This document shows, in pieces, positions 16,184-22,538 of a DNA stretch of 39,293 nt (position 1 is its first letter; the number at the start of each line of letters is the position of its first letter). Origin of the DNA: a virus; the IMG/VR virus record IMGVR_UViG_3300037041_001315, positions 1 to 39,293 of that record. One strand, given 5' to 3'. A model generated the notes under the pieces. That model saw only the letters and a program-made list of their open reading frames with translations. It did no database searches and had not been told where the DNA came from. A program made the position numbers and the translations under genes.

Positions 16184-16512
16184 TCGGGTTTCTCCTGCGC
16201 TAACCGCAACGCACGCCGCTCGCGCTCCAGCTTGCGGTTCCTGTCTCTCGGCTTATCCACCCGATAAGCCGGGGGCTTTCGCAACTCAATGATCGGCAAG
16301 CCTTCCACCTCCCGCTCGTCGTCCGGGCCAGCCGGAGCGTAAGTGGGCTGCGTGCCGTCTAAGTTCATCCGCACCCGCCAAGCCCGCAGCGGGCACTTAA
16401 CTGAGTCAAGGTAGGCGGCGCGTTCCATGGCAATTCGGTACTCCTGCGGGTCGATAAAGTAATACCGGTAACTTTCGTTACTGGTCTTGGCGGCGAGGCG
16501 GTCAATTGGCAT
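16180..16512 (-). CDS. Hypothetical protein (110 residues)
   Basis: The ATG at 16512 has GAGG six bases upstream; the frame extends to 16563, but that part lies inside the upstream gene. The sequence begins MPIDRLAAKTSNESYRYYF, has an aromatic core (IDPQEYRIAMERAAYLDSV) and ends in a strongly basic stretch (KPRDRNRKLERERRALRLAQ) that could bind nucleic acid. No known family is recognised. It overlaps the signal-peptide gene by 11 bases. Confidence 0.6.
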   Translation of the reverse strand: MPIDRLAAKTSNESYRYYFIDPQEYRIAMERAAYLDSVKCPLRAWRVRMNLDGTQPTYAPAGPDDEREVEGLPIIELRKPPAYRVDKPRDRNRKLERERRALRLAQEKPE

Positions 16513-16681
16513 GGGCCACCTCGCACGCAACGCCAAGATAGGGCGGCCAGCCGGACGCCCCATGGGTGGCCTTGTAGATGGCCGTCATGCTGCAGTACTG
16601 CGCCGTCTGGTCGTCCGTGTTGCCGCGCTCTAGGTAGGCGCTGGCGGCGACTACGGCGGCTAGGAGTAGTAGGATTTTCAT
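16502..16681 (-). CDS. Small exported or membrane-anchored protein
   Basis: This 59-residue protein begins MKILLLLAAVVAASAYLERG, a basic-hydrophobic N-terminus that is either a signal peptide (AAVVAASA-like cleavage) or a signal anchor. The rest has two Cys (in AQYCSMTAIYK and GVACEVA) that could form a disulfide in the periplasm. ATG 16681 overlaps the upstream stop (ATGA). I associate the pattern LERG-TD-QYC-M-AIYK with small phage early proteins of unknown role. Exclusion of other phages or envelope effects are possible guesses. Confidence 0.65.
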   Translation of the reverse strand: MKILLLLAAVVAASAYLERGNTDDQTAQYCSMTAIYKATHGASGWPPYLGVACEVAHAN

Positions 16682-16911
16682 GCCGCCACCGCCTTGCGAC
16701 ACTGGCCGCTGTACTTCCACTCGCCGAGGGCAACCCAAACGTCTGTAAACACTGCCTTTTTTTCGGCAGTCAAGGTGTACTTGCCGCTGCGGCCGGCCGC
16801 CCAATTTTTAATTTCACGCAGCGCGCCGCTTTCCTGCGCGGCGGAAATCTGTAAACGAAGGCTGTCAAACTGACAACCTTCCGGGTTTGTTAATGTTGCG
16901 CAAATGATCAT
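16678..16911 (-). CDS. Hypothetical protein (77 residues)
   Basis: The start at 16911 has AAGGA eight bases upstream. The protein begins MIICATLTNPEGCQFDSLRL, with helix in the middle (ALREIKNWAAGRSGKYTL) and two later segments (EKKAVFTDVWVALGEW). Three Cys are present. No family is recognised. Its ribosome binding site lies at the downstream edge of a 41-bp intergenic element that is duplicated at 17169-17209. Confidence 0.6.
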   Translation of the reverse strand: MIICATLTNPEGCQFDSLRLQISAAQESGALREIKNWAAGRSGKYTLTAEKKAVFTDVWVALGEWKYSGQCRKAVAA

Positions 16912-16919
16912 GTTCGTAT

Positions 16920-16960
16920 TCCTTGGTTACCCCGCCTTGCGGCGGGGCTGGTTGGTTAAA
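16920..16960 (-). repeat. Duplicated 41-bp intercistronic hairpin element, copy 1
   Basis: This block is identical to 17169-17209. On the leftward transcript it begins with the stop codon of the upstream gene, folds into CCCCGCC-GCAA-GGCGGGG (16930-16947, 7-bp stem with a GNRA loop) and ends with the AAGGA SD of the downstream gene. There is no U-tract on either strand, so it is not a standard terminator. It may stabilise mRNA ends or tune translation. Confidence 0.8.
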
Positions 16961-17159
16961 ACGTGTTGGGTTTGATCAGCGCGTTGTAGGCGCTCATGTA
17001 GGCAATCGCAAAGTCCTCGACGTCCACCGTGTGAATGTCCTGCATCCACACGGCCCGCTGGGCAAGGCTGTGGAACTTGCGAAACGTTGCGCGGGGGCCG
17101 GCGCTAACAAACACGTGATGCATTCTGGTCAAGTCATTAACGGAAAAATTGTAAGTCAT
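16956..17159 (-). CDS. Hypothetical protein (67 residues)
   Basis: The gene begins MTYNFSVNDLTRMHHVFVSA and ends NALIKPNTF. The ATG has AAGGA eight bases upstream, supplied by repeat copy 2. The middle, FRKFHSLAQRAVWMQDIHTV, is helical and basic. No family is recognised. The stop codon lies inside repeat copy 1, so the two repeats bracket this gene. Confidence 0.55.
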   Translation of the reverse strand: MTYNFSVNDLTRMHHVFVSAGPRATFRKFHSLAQRAVWMQDIHTVDVEDFAIAYMSAYNALIKPNTF

Positions 17160-17168
17160 GTTCTTGTG

Positions 17169-17209
17169 TCCTTGGTTACCCCGCCTTGCGGCGGGGCTGG
17201 TTGGTTAAA
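17169..17209 (-). repeat. Duplicated 41-bp intercistronic hairpin element, copy 2
   Basis: Identical to 16920-16960, with hairpin arms at 17179-17185 and 17190-17196. It starts with the stop codon of the 51-residue gene upstream and provides the AAGGA ribosome binding site of the gene starting at 17159. Confidence 0.8.
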
Positions 17210-17360
17210 GTACGAAGCGGCCGGTTTGAATCAGGGCGGTGGCCAGTGTGATTAAGAAACCCCGGTTTTTCCCTTCGTTGGTGGCGGCGGCGAAGATTTC
17301 GCGGGCGGTCATGTTGTCGGCAACTTTGGCATCGATGAAGGCGGTTACTTGGTTGTTCAT
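17205..17360 (-). CDS. First gene of leftward early operon, 51-residue hypothetical protein
   Basis: It starts at ATG 17360, with AAGGA eight bases upstream. The 17 bases from the start codon through the SD are identical to those of the gene starting at 16911. The protein begins MNNQVTAFIDAKVADNMTAR, continues with EIFAAATNEGKNRGFLI and ends IQTGRFVL. It is helical and small, with no family recognised. As the promoter-proximal gene of a phage early operon it is a candidate host-takeover factor. Confidence 0.55.
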   Translation of the reverse strand: MNNQVTAFIDAKVADNMTAREIFAAATNEGKNRGFLITLATALIQTGRFVL

Positions 17361-17493
17361 GTTCGTATTCCTTGTGTTCGTTTGGTTTCGGCCTGCTCTG
17401 GTAGTAATAGTGACTGAACGGTCACATCAATGCAACAGGCACGAACAATTATTTTTACTTTTATTTCTGTGACCGTTTGCTAAACTATTCGGC
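17361..17493. promoter_or_regulatory. Divergent control region with operator-like GTGACCGTT sites
   Basis: An imperfect palindrome GTGACTGAACGGTCAC (17410-17425) contains AACGGTCAC; its reverse complement GTGACCGTT recurs at 17469-17477. On the leftward strand the first site lies between TTGATG and TATTAC, poor but plausible -35/-10 boxes. On the rightward strand TAAACT (17481-17486) lies seven bases before the regulator ATG without a convincing -35. The layout fits autoregulated divergent transcription by the HTH protein at 17494. Confidence 0.5.
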
Positions 17494-17691
17494 ATGCTAA
17501 AAATAGACAACCCGGCGGCAGGATTGGCGTTAACACAGGCGCTGCACAAACTAACCCAGACCGAGCTGGCCGACACGGTAGGGCTTAGCCCCTCGATGCT
17601 CAGCCATATCGTGGGCGGGCGTAAGCCTATCCCCGACCGCCTGCTGGCCTATCTAGGCTTTGAGCGCGTCCAACGTATCGAGCGGCTGTAA
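17494..17691 (+). CDS. Cro/XRE-family small HTH transcription regulator
   Basis: This 65-residue protein has a clear helix-turn-helix, LTQTELADTVGLSPSMLSHI (residues about 21-40), followed by VGGRKPIPDRLLAYLGF. It lacks a C-terminal dimerisation or cleavage domain, so it resembles Cro rather than an LexA-type repressor. There is no SD; a TAAACT -10-like box ends seven bases before the ATG, suggesting a leaderless message. It probably binds the GTGACCGTT sites just upstream and controls the leftward early operon. Its last 39 bases overlap the convergent gene 17653-17835. Confidence 0.8.
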   Translation: MLKIDNPAAGLALTQALHKLTQTELADTVGLSPSMLSHIVGGRKPIPDRLLAYLGFERVQRIERL

Positions 17692-17835
17692 CGGGCGACC
17701 GCGCCCGTCGTAGCGCCCCTTGTGGGGCGCGTTAGCGGGGTGCAGCACCCACTTCTCGCCCAACACATCTTTGGCATGCTGCAGCTTCGCTTCCATTGCC
17801 GGGGCCGGCCAGACCGGGGTGTCGTCGCCGCTCAC
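17653..17835 (-). CDS. Small hypothetical protein (60 residues, GTG start)
   Basis: The gene starts at GTG 17835 within a GTGA overlap with the upstream stop. The protein begins MSGDDTPVWPAPAMEAKLQH and continues EKWVLHPANAPHKGRYDGRG, with several aromatic and His residues. No family recognised. It is the last gene of the methyltransferase-helicase operon and converges on the HTH gene, overlapping its 3-prime end. Confidence 0.55.
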   Translation of the reverse strand: MSGDDTPVWPAPAMEAKLQHAKDVLGEKWVLHPANAPHKGRYDGRGRPLQPLDTLDALKA

Positions 17836-18005
17836 GCCATCAACTCCCGGCGCTCGCGCGACTTGCGCACGGCGCTGTACCGCTGGTGCAGCTTAAGCAG
17901 CACGGTCACACGCTGCGCGCCGTCACGTTCGGCGTCCAACGCGCGTTTGATCTCCGGCTCGGTCATTTTCGGCAGGTAAAGTAGCAGTTCTCGCCAGGTC
18001 ATCAT
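17832..18005 (-). CDS. Small hypothetical protein after the helicase (57 residues)
   Basis: ATG 18005 overlaps the helicase stop (ATGA); a second in-frame ATG follows directly. The protein, MMTWRELLLYLPKMTEPEIK then RALDAERDGAQRVTVLLKLH, is helical and ends in a basic stretch (YSAVRKSRERRELMA). The frame extends to 18173, but that part lies within the helicase gene. Possibly a helicase partner by position only. Confidence 0.6.
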   Translation of the reverse strand: MMTWRELLLYLPKMTEPEIKRALDAERDGAQRVTVLLKLHQRYSAVRKSRERRELMA

Positions 18006-19300
18006 TTGAGTGCCTCCACGGCTATATCCGAGATGGATTTCTTGTCGCGTAACGCGGTCAGAATTTTGTCGTCGATCGTACCGGGCGCTGACAGCACATA
18101 CACCCACACCGCATGCCGCTGGCCGGAGCGGTGCAGCCGGCCGATGGTTTGCTCGTAGAGTTCCAGCGACCACGGCAACGAAAAAAACACAACACGGCTG
18201 CCGCCGGCCTGCAAGTTCAACCCGTGGCCGGCAGACTTAGGGTGCACCAGCAGCAACTCGATTTCGCCCGCGTTCCACCGCGCGATAGCATCCGGGGCGT
18301 CCAGCGTGATAGCCCGCGCGCCGTAGTCTTGCTGGAGTGCGGCCAACTCGGCCTTGTAGTTGTAGACGATGATCGTGGGCGCGCGCTGGTTCTCGGCCAG
18401 CAGCTCGGCCAGACGGTCGAGCTTGTGGTCGGATAGCCAGTGCGTTTCGCCGTCAGCGTAGATAAACCCCGACGCCATTTGCTGCAACTTGCTAGTGACC
18501 GCCGCGGCACTGGCCGCAATCGCTTGCTGGTCGTTGCCAAGTTCTAGCACGAACTGCTGCCGCATGGCTTCGTAGCCAGTCTTGTCGTGCAGCTCGCACG
18601 CTAGGACGACTGTGTGCGCCGGCGGCAGCGTGTCGGTGTACTCGCCCGGCTCCAGCAGGTAGGTCGCTGGCTTAATGCGGGCCATCACGCGCTCAAGCGA
18701 GCCGGGCAGGACGTGCCACTCCCCGTACTCCCTGTTCGCACAGTAGAAATATTGCTGGAGGAACGCGCCTTTGCTGCGGCCAAGCAACGACTTGTCGATC
18801 ATCTTGCACTGCCCGAACACGTCCTCTAGCCCGTTCGACGTAAACGAGCCGGTCAACCCCCAGCGGATGTCAATGTTACGAATGACTTTCTCCAAGGCTT
18901 TAAACCGCTTGCCACTGGCGTTTTTAAGCCGGGTCAATTCGTCAAACACGATGGCGTCAAAATATAACGGTTGCTCGGCCAGCCATTGCAAGCAGTCATA
19001 ATTTGTCACCACCACATCAGCCGGCGCGCAGAGCGCCGCTGTGCGTGCGGCCGGCGTGCCTAGCGCCAATACTACCCGCAAGTTAGGTGCCCACAGCGCC
19101 GCCTCCGTGGCCCACACCGACTGGGCCACCCGCTTGGGTGCGAGCACCAGAAATCGGTGCGCTTGTCCGGCAGCTTTTGCGCCCGCCATCGCGGTCAGCA
19201 CGGTGGCCGTCTTGCCGGCCCCGACGGGGGCCAGCATCATGCCGCGCGAGCAAGCGCGCAGGAAGTCAGCGCCGGCTACTTGGTAGTCTCTGAGGATCAT
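18002..19300 (-). CDS. SNF2/SF2-type DNA helicase
   Basis: This 432-residue protein begins with a Q-like motif (RDYQ) and Walker A PVGAGKT (25-31). Motif II is FDELTRLKN (about 117-125), a DExx box; motif III is LTGSF. The second RecA lobe has TIIVYNYKAEL, HPKSAGHGLNLQ (motif V) and QTIGRLHRSGQR (motif VI), the SNF2 signature. Phages use such short SNF2-like proteins in early replication or recombination. The ATG directly abuts the stop of the nested gene (TAA-ATG), while the methyltransferase frame runs 35 bases into it. No partner domain is fused. Confidence 0.9.
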   Translation of the reverse strand: MILRDYQVAGADFLRACSRGMMLAPVGAGKTATVLTAMAGAKAAGQAHRFLVLAPKRVAQSVWATEAALWAPNLRVVLALGTPAARTAALCAPADVVVTNYDCLQWLAEQPLYFDAIVFDELTRLKNASGKRFKALEKVIRNIDIRWGLTGSFTSNGLEDVFGQCKMIDKSLLGRSKGAFLQQYFYCANREYGEWHVLPGSLERVMARIKPATYLLEPGEYTDTLPPAHTVVLACELHDKTGYEAMRQQFVLELGNDQQAIAASAAAVTSKLQQMASGFIYADGETHWLSDHKLDRLAELLAENQRAPTIIVYNYKAELAALQQDYGARAITLDAPDAIARWNAGEIELLLVHPKSAGHGLNLQAGGSRVVFFSLPWSLELYEQTIGRLHRSGQRHAVWVYVLSAPGTIDDKILTALRDKKSISDIAVEALK

Positions 19301-20144
19301 TTAATAGACCCCATGCTGTCGCAGCCACTGCTGGTACTTGTCCATTTCCAATGGCTTTAAGTCTGTCCACCCGAGCGGCCACCCCATTAGCCACTCGACC
19401 CACGTCGGGTTCAGCGCGCCACCAGCTCGGGCCGCTAGCGTCGGCTCGTTCCGCAAAGCCTCGCTCGGTGAATTGAATTCCTTCGCGTTGTGCGCTGTCG
19501 GTGTCGGCCATAGCGTCCGGGCGCTCAGTGCTTCGATCAGCGTCCCGCCTTCCCTCGCCTTGCTCGGCGTCACCAGCCCGCCGTTGGTTCCCAGTGTGCT
19601 GGTGGGCGTGGGCCACAATCCAGATTCTGTCGCGTCGGTGGGGCGCACCAACGTCTGCCGCCGAAACAACTCCCCACTCTGCATCGAACCCCATCTCGGC
19701 AAGGTCGGCGAGGACAACGTCGAGTCCTCGAAGAGTGAGCATTGGGCTGTTTTCAATGTATGCGTACTGTGGTCGTACCTCCCCAATGATTCGTGCCATG
19801 TGTTTCCACATGCTGGATTTTTCCCCGGAGATTCCAGCCCCGCGTCCTGCGGAACTAATGTCTTGACAGGGAAATCCGCCAGATACGACGTCAACAATTC
19901 CTCGCCAAGGGTGTCCGTCAAAGGTTTGAACGTCATCCCAAATCGGGAAAGGCGGGAGAATGCCGTCATTCTGTCGGGCGCACAGTACGCTTGCGGGATA
20001 GGGTTCCCATTCGACGGCGCAGACTGTTCGCCATCCGAGCAAGTGCCCGCCGAGTATGCCGCCACCAGCGCCTGCGAAAAGAGCCAACTCATTTAAAATT
20101 CCCACTTTTGGTAGTCTCGGAGAGCCATTGGTCAATGTCCTCAT
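19266..20144 (-). CDS. DNA cytosine-5 methyltransferase
   Basis: Numbering is from ATG 20144 (292 residues). Motif I is FAGAGGG (23-29), motif IV is GGFPCQDIS with catalytic C93, motif VI is ENSP (131-134), motif VIII is RDRIW (171-175) and motif X is LKAIGNGQVP. The target-recognition part is short, so specificity cannot be read. The true start is uncertain: family similarity begins near NELALF (18-23), and GTG 20105 is an alternative that would shorten the overlap with the VRR-NUC gene. It would mark phage DNA against host restriction or control gene expression. The whole gene 19301-20092 is encoded inside it in another frame of the same strand. Confidence 0.9.
   Translation of the reverse strand: MRTLTNGSPRLPKVGILNELALFAGAGGGILGGHLLGWRTVCAVEWEPYPASVLCARQNDGILPPFPIWDDVQTFDGHPWRGIVDVVSGGFPCQDISSAGRGAGISGEKSSMWKHMARIIGEVRPQYAYIENSPMLTLRGLDVVLADLAEMGFDAEWGVVSAADVGAPHRRDRIWIVAHAHQHTGNQRRAGDAEQGEGRRDADRSTERPDAMADTDSAQREGIQFTERGFAERADASGPSWWRAEPDVGRVANGVAARVDRLKAIGNGQVPAVAATAWGLLNDPQRLPSSRR
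19301..20092 (-). CDS. Nested conserved protein in alternative frame of the methyltransferase gene
   Basis: This 263-residue frame lies completely inside the methyltransferase gene, shifted by one base. Its ATG overlaps the VRR-NUC stop (ATGA) and its TAA directly precedes the helicase ATG, so it tiles the operon exactly. The protein is not random: it has MSWLFSQALVAAYSAGTCSD, SRLSRFGMTFKPLT, WHESLGRYD, two WPTPT units (SGLWPTPTST, TLWPTPTAH) and the end NPTWVEWLMGWPLGWTDLKP then LEMDKYQQW. I recognise these blocks from a phage/prophage family usually found near cytosine methyltransferases, annotated hypothetical or mislabelled as methyltransferase. Function unknown. No SD is clear; termination-reinitiation from the nuclease gene is likely. 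Confidence 0.78.
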   Translation of the reverse strand: MSWLFSQALVAAYSAGTCSDGEQSAPSNGNPIPQAYCAPDRMTAFSRLSRFGMTFKPLTDTLGEELLTSYLADFPVKTLVPQDAGLESPGKNPACGNTWHESLGRYDHSTHTLKTAQCSLFEDSTLSSPTLPRWGSMQSGELFRRQTLVRPTDATESGLWPTPTSTLGTNGGLVTPSKAREGGTLIEALSARTLWPTPTAHNAKEFNSPSEALRNEPTLAARAGGALNPTWVEWLMGWPLGWTDLKPLEMDKYQQWLRQHGVY

Positions 20145-20379
20145 TGCTCCAGAGCACGACGTAGTTCTGCTCTAACCGTGCCATCGTTTTGCCAAAAATA
20201 ATTTGCAGCGGCGACAGCCGACCGCCGGCCGTTTTAACCTCAACGAACCACGTCCGGCCGCCCGGCAGGCACACCACGCGGTCGGCCACGCCGCCGGTGG
20301 GCGAGCGCCACTTATACGCTTGCCCACCGGCGGCTAGCACGACTTTGCGCAAGTGCGCCTCGACGTCGCGCTCTAGCAT
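20089..20379 (-). CDS. VRR-NUC domain nuclease
   Basis: This 96-residue protein shows the VRR-NUC (PD-(D/E)XK) pattern: LERDVEAHLRKVVLAAGG, then KWRSPTGGVADRVVCLPGG, WFVEVKTAGGRLSPLQ and a C-terminal VLWSNEDIDQWL. Catalytic residues would be D in GVADR, E and K in EVK. Stand-alone VRR-NUC proteins are common in phages and are thought to resolve branched DNA. ATG 20379 is used because it overlaps the upstream stop (TGATG). It is immediately upstream of the nested gene and methyltransferase, and close to the helicase, suggesting a joint role in DNA processing. Confidence 0.88.
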   Translation of the reverse strand: MLERDVEAHLRKVVLAAGGQAYKWRSPTGGVADRVVCLPGGRTWFVEVKTAGGRLSPLQIIFGKTMARLEQNYVVLWSNEDIDQWLSETTKSGNFK

Positions 20380-20648
20380 CAGCGAGACAAGTTCCAAGCG
20401 TCGGTAAACCCTCGTTTGTATGCATCAGTGATGGCGGTTTCGTGCTTAGCCTGCGCCGCGATGGCGGCCAGTTCGTTAGCCAGCACCGCATCATGACGCG
20501 CAGACTCCGCCCGGCGCGCTTCCCGCGCCGTGTACATTCCGTGCATTTCCATAGTTAATCGGTTTATCTCAATGGCCAATCGGGCTGCCAACGAGTCCTC
20601 ATCTCGCTGGCGGAGACGTAACATGGCTTCTTTGATTTCTTGGTTCAT
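20379..20648 (-). CDS. Small coiled-coil protein, first gene of the second leftward operon
   Basis: This 89-residue protein starts at ATG 20648, with AAAGG seven bases upstream. It is helical throughout (NQEIKEAMLRLRQRDEDSLA, then AREARRAESARHDAVLANEL), ending KRGFTDAWNLSR. No family recognised with certainty. It is transcribed from the divergent promoter region at 20682-20740 and leads the nuclease-methyltransferase-helicase operon. Confidence 0.6.
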   Translation of the reverse strand: MNQEIKEAMLRLRQRDEDSLAARLAIEINRLTMEMHGMYTAREARRAESARHDAVLANELAAIAAQAKHETAITDAYKRGFTDAWNLSR

Positions 20649-20681
20649 TTTTTTACCTTTTCTGTGTTGTTGCCTGTTGCC

Positions 20682-20740
20682 ACTGTAACAAGTTCGCAAA
20701 CAAGTTGACAAGCCTTTCGTTTGTCTTCAATCTTGTTACA
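20682..20740. promoter_or_regulatory. Overlapping divergent promoters with a symmetric CTTGTTACA repeat
   Basis: Rightward: TTGACA (20705-20710), 17 bases, CAATCT (20728-20733). Leftward: TTGTCA (20711-20706), 18 bases, TACAGT (20687-20682). The two -35 boxes overlap. TGTAACAAG (20684-20692) and CTTGTTACA (20732-20740) form a perfect 9-bp inverted repeat across the two -10 regions, a good candidate pair of operator half-sites controlling both early transcripts. Confidence 0.7.
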
Positions 20741-20758
20741 CAAACCAAGGGACGCGTC

Positions 20759-21880
20759 ATGCAACACAGTACAGTAGTAGGCGGCAGCACAGCCGCCCGA
20801 GTTATCAACTGCCCCGCGTCCGTCGCGATGGCGGAACAAATGCCGGCGCGGGCCAGCAGCAGCTATGCGGATGAAGGCACGCTGTTGCACGACGCCATCG
20901 CAACGGTGCTCGACACCGGCCGCAGCGCCAAGCAGTGCTTGGGCATGCGCTTCAACGCCGAGATTCTGACGCAGGAACTGATCGACGAGAAATTGTTGCC
21001 GGCGCTGGCTGCGCTTGATGAAATTGACCCGGACAAATCTGCTGAGATGTCAGTGGAAACCCGTGTGGATTTTGGGAACTTCATCCCGCAGGCGTGGGGG
21101 TCGTGCGACGTGATCATGCGGATAGGGCCTAAGGTTATCGTGTTGGATTGGAAGTTCGGCCGCGAGCCGGTGTCGGCGGTGGAAAACGCGCAGCTAATGT
21201 TCTACGCCTGCGCTGCCATGCGCACGGCAGCACTCGACTGGGCATTTCAAGGCGCTACCGAAATAGAGTTGGTCATCGTGCAGCCGCCCGGCATGAGCCG
21301 CTGGACCGTGACGCACTTGGAGCTTGAGATTTACGAGCGCACGTTACGCGCCGCGGTAATGGCGAGCCAAGCCCCCGAGCCGCGATTGGCGGCCGGCGCT
21401 TGGTGCCGGTGGTGCCCGGCTAAGCCGACCTGCCCGGCACACACGGGTGCGGTGGAGCGTGCGCTGGCGCTGAAACTCACGGCGCTGGACCCGGCGATGG
21501 TTGGCCAGTACCTGCGCAATGCTGAGCTGCTCGAAGGTTGGATCCGCGACCTGCGCGCGCTGGCTATGACCAAGCTGGAGGCCGGGCAGCCGGTGGATGG
21601 GTATAAACTAGTGGCTAAGCGTGCGACGCGCGCTTGGCGGGATGAGACTGACGCTGCGGCCGCATTGCGCGCCGCGGGCGTAGACGAATCGGAACTGATG
21701 GTGTCTGAACTCAAGTCGCCGGCGCAGGTGGAGAAAGTCCTTAAAAAGACTAAAACCACGATGCCCGACGGCTTAATTGTGTCTATCAGTTCGGGTCACA
21801 CACTGGCGAGTGAGGATGATTCCCGCGCGCCGGTGGTGCTAATCGGGCAGCAAATACTTGCCGCCCTTAATAAACTGTAA
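20759..21880 (+). CDS. DUF2800-type RecB/Cas4-like nuclease
   Basis: This 373-residue protein has a PD-(D/E)XK core with WGSCDVIMRI then VIVLDWKFG (the D-x-K pair). Four Cys could ligate an iron-sulphur cluster: C18 (VINCPASV) near the N-terminus, and C216, C219, C225 (CRWCPAKPTC). This arrangement is typical of Cas4/AddB-like phage exonucleases. An HDAI motif near residue 45 also fits. ATG 20759 is chosen for AAGGGA upstream. It leads the replication operon and may process DNA ends for recombination or replication. Confidence 0.85.
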   Translation: MQHSTVVGGSTAARVINCPASVAMAEQMPARASSSYADEGTLLHDAIATVLDTGRSAKQCLGMRFNAEILTQELIDEKLLPALAALDEIDPDKSAEMSVETRVDFGNFIPQAWGSCDVIMRIGPKVIVLDWKFGREPVSAVENAQLMFYACAAMRTAALDWAFQGATEIELVIVQPPGMSRWTVTHLELEIYERTLRAAVMASQAPEPRLAAGAWCRWCPAKPTCPAHTGAVERALALKLTALDPAMVGQYLRNAELLEGWIRDLRALAMTKLEAGQPVDGYKLVAKRATRAWRDETDAAAALRAAGVDESELMVSELKSPAQVEKVLKKTKTTMPDGLIVSISSGHTLASEDDSRAPVVLIGQQILAALNKL

Positions 21881-21892
21881 AAGGAAATTAAG

Positions 21893-22531
21893 ATGGAAAT
21901 TGTAAAATTCGGCAACGCCAACCTCCCCAGCGTGCAGACGCTGGCCACCCAACTGCGCGGGCTGACGGAAGCGTCCGGCGGCGGCAATGGCGGGGCGGTC
22001 ATCCTCAAGATGGATAAGACCGGCCATTGGGTGTACGGCGCTGACCAGACCGAGGTCGAGCGTGATTCGCTGTGGGCGGTTAACCCGTACAGCTTCATCC
22101 ACGGTTGGATTGCGTGGGGCGACGGCGCGGTGTTGGGCGAGAAGATGGTGGGCGTTAGCGAGCCGGTGCCGCAGCTTGGTGACGCGCCTTTCGGTGCGTC
22201 GCGCGGCTGGGAGCGTCAAGTGGGGTTCTCGCTGGTGTGCACCACCGGTGAGGACAAGGGACTAGAAGCGCGCTTCAGCGCGACTAGCGTTGGCGGCAAA
22301 AAAGCCGTGACTGAACTGGCGATTGAGCTAGCGCGGCGTGTGGACGCCGACCCGGAACACCCGGTGCCGGTTGTGAGCCTTGGCAGCGACTTTTATACCC
22401 ACAAGTCCTACGGGCGTATCTTTACGCCTATCTTTGCAGTTAAGTCGTGGGCCGCGCTGAGCGGGGCGATGTCGGACGAGCCTGTCGAAGCGTCTGCCTC
22501 GGAAGCACCTACCCGCAAAACTCGCCGTTAA
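21893..22531 (+). CDS. Conserved phage replication-region protein, possible ssDNA-binding protein
   Basis: This 212-residue protein has AAGGAAAT upstream of the ATG. Features are ILKMDKTGHWVYGADQTEVE, WAVNPYSFIHGWIAWGDG, GFSLVCTTGEDKGLEARFSA and a C-terminal HKSYGRIFTPIFAV. It is beta-rich with many aromatics, ending in an acidic then basic tail (ASASEAPTRKTRR). I recognise it as a conserved family placed between DUF2800-type nuclease and family A polymerase. Other phages carry the single-strand binding protein in this slot, so this is a reasonable but unproven guess. A terminator-like hairpin follows. Confidence 0.6.
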   Translation: MEIVKFGNANLPSVQTLATQLRGLTEASGGGNGGAVILKMDKTGHWVYGADQTEVERDSLWAVNPYSFIHGWIAWGDGAVLGEKMVGVSEPVPQLGDAPFGASRGWERQVGFSLVCTTGEDKGLEARFSATSVGGKKAVTELAIELARRVDADPEHPVPVVSLGSDFYTHKSYGRIFTPIFAVKSWAALSGAMSDEPVEASASEAPTRKTRR

Positions 22532-22538
22532 TCGGAGG

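Noticed and set aside
19338-20096. A 252-codon open frame on the + strand opposite the methyltransferase region
   Set aside because: It has no SD and shows no recognisable motif. It runs antisense to two frames that both carry family-like blocks, and its openness is explained by their codon composition.
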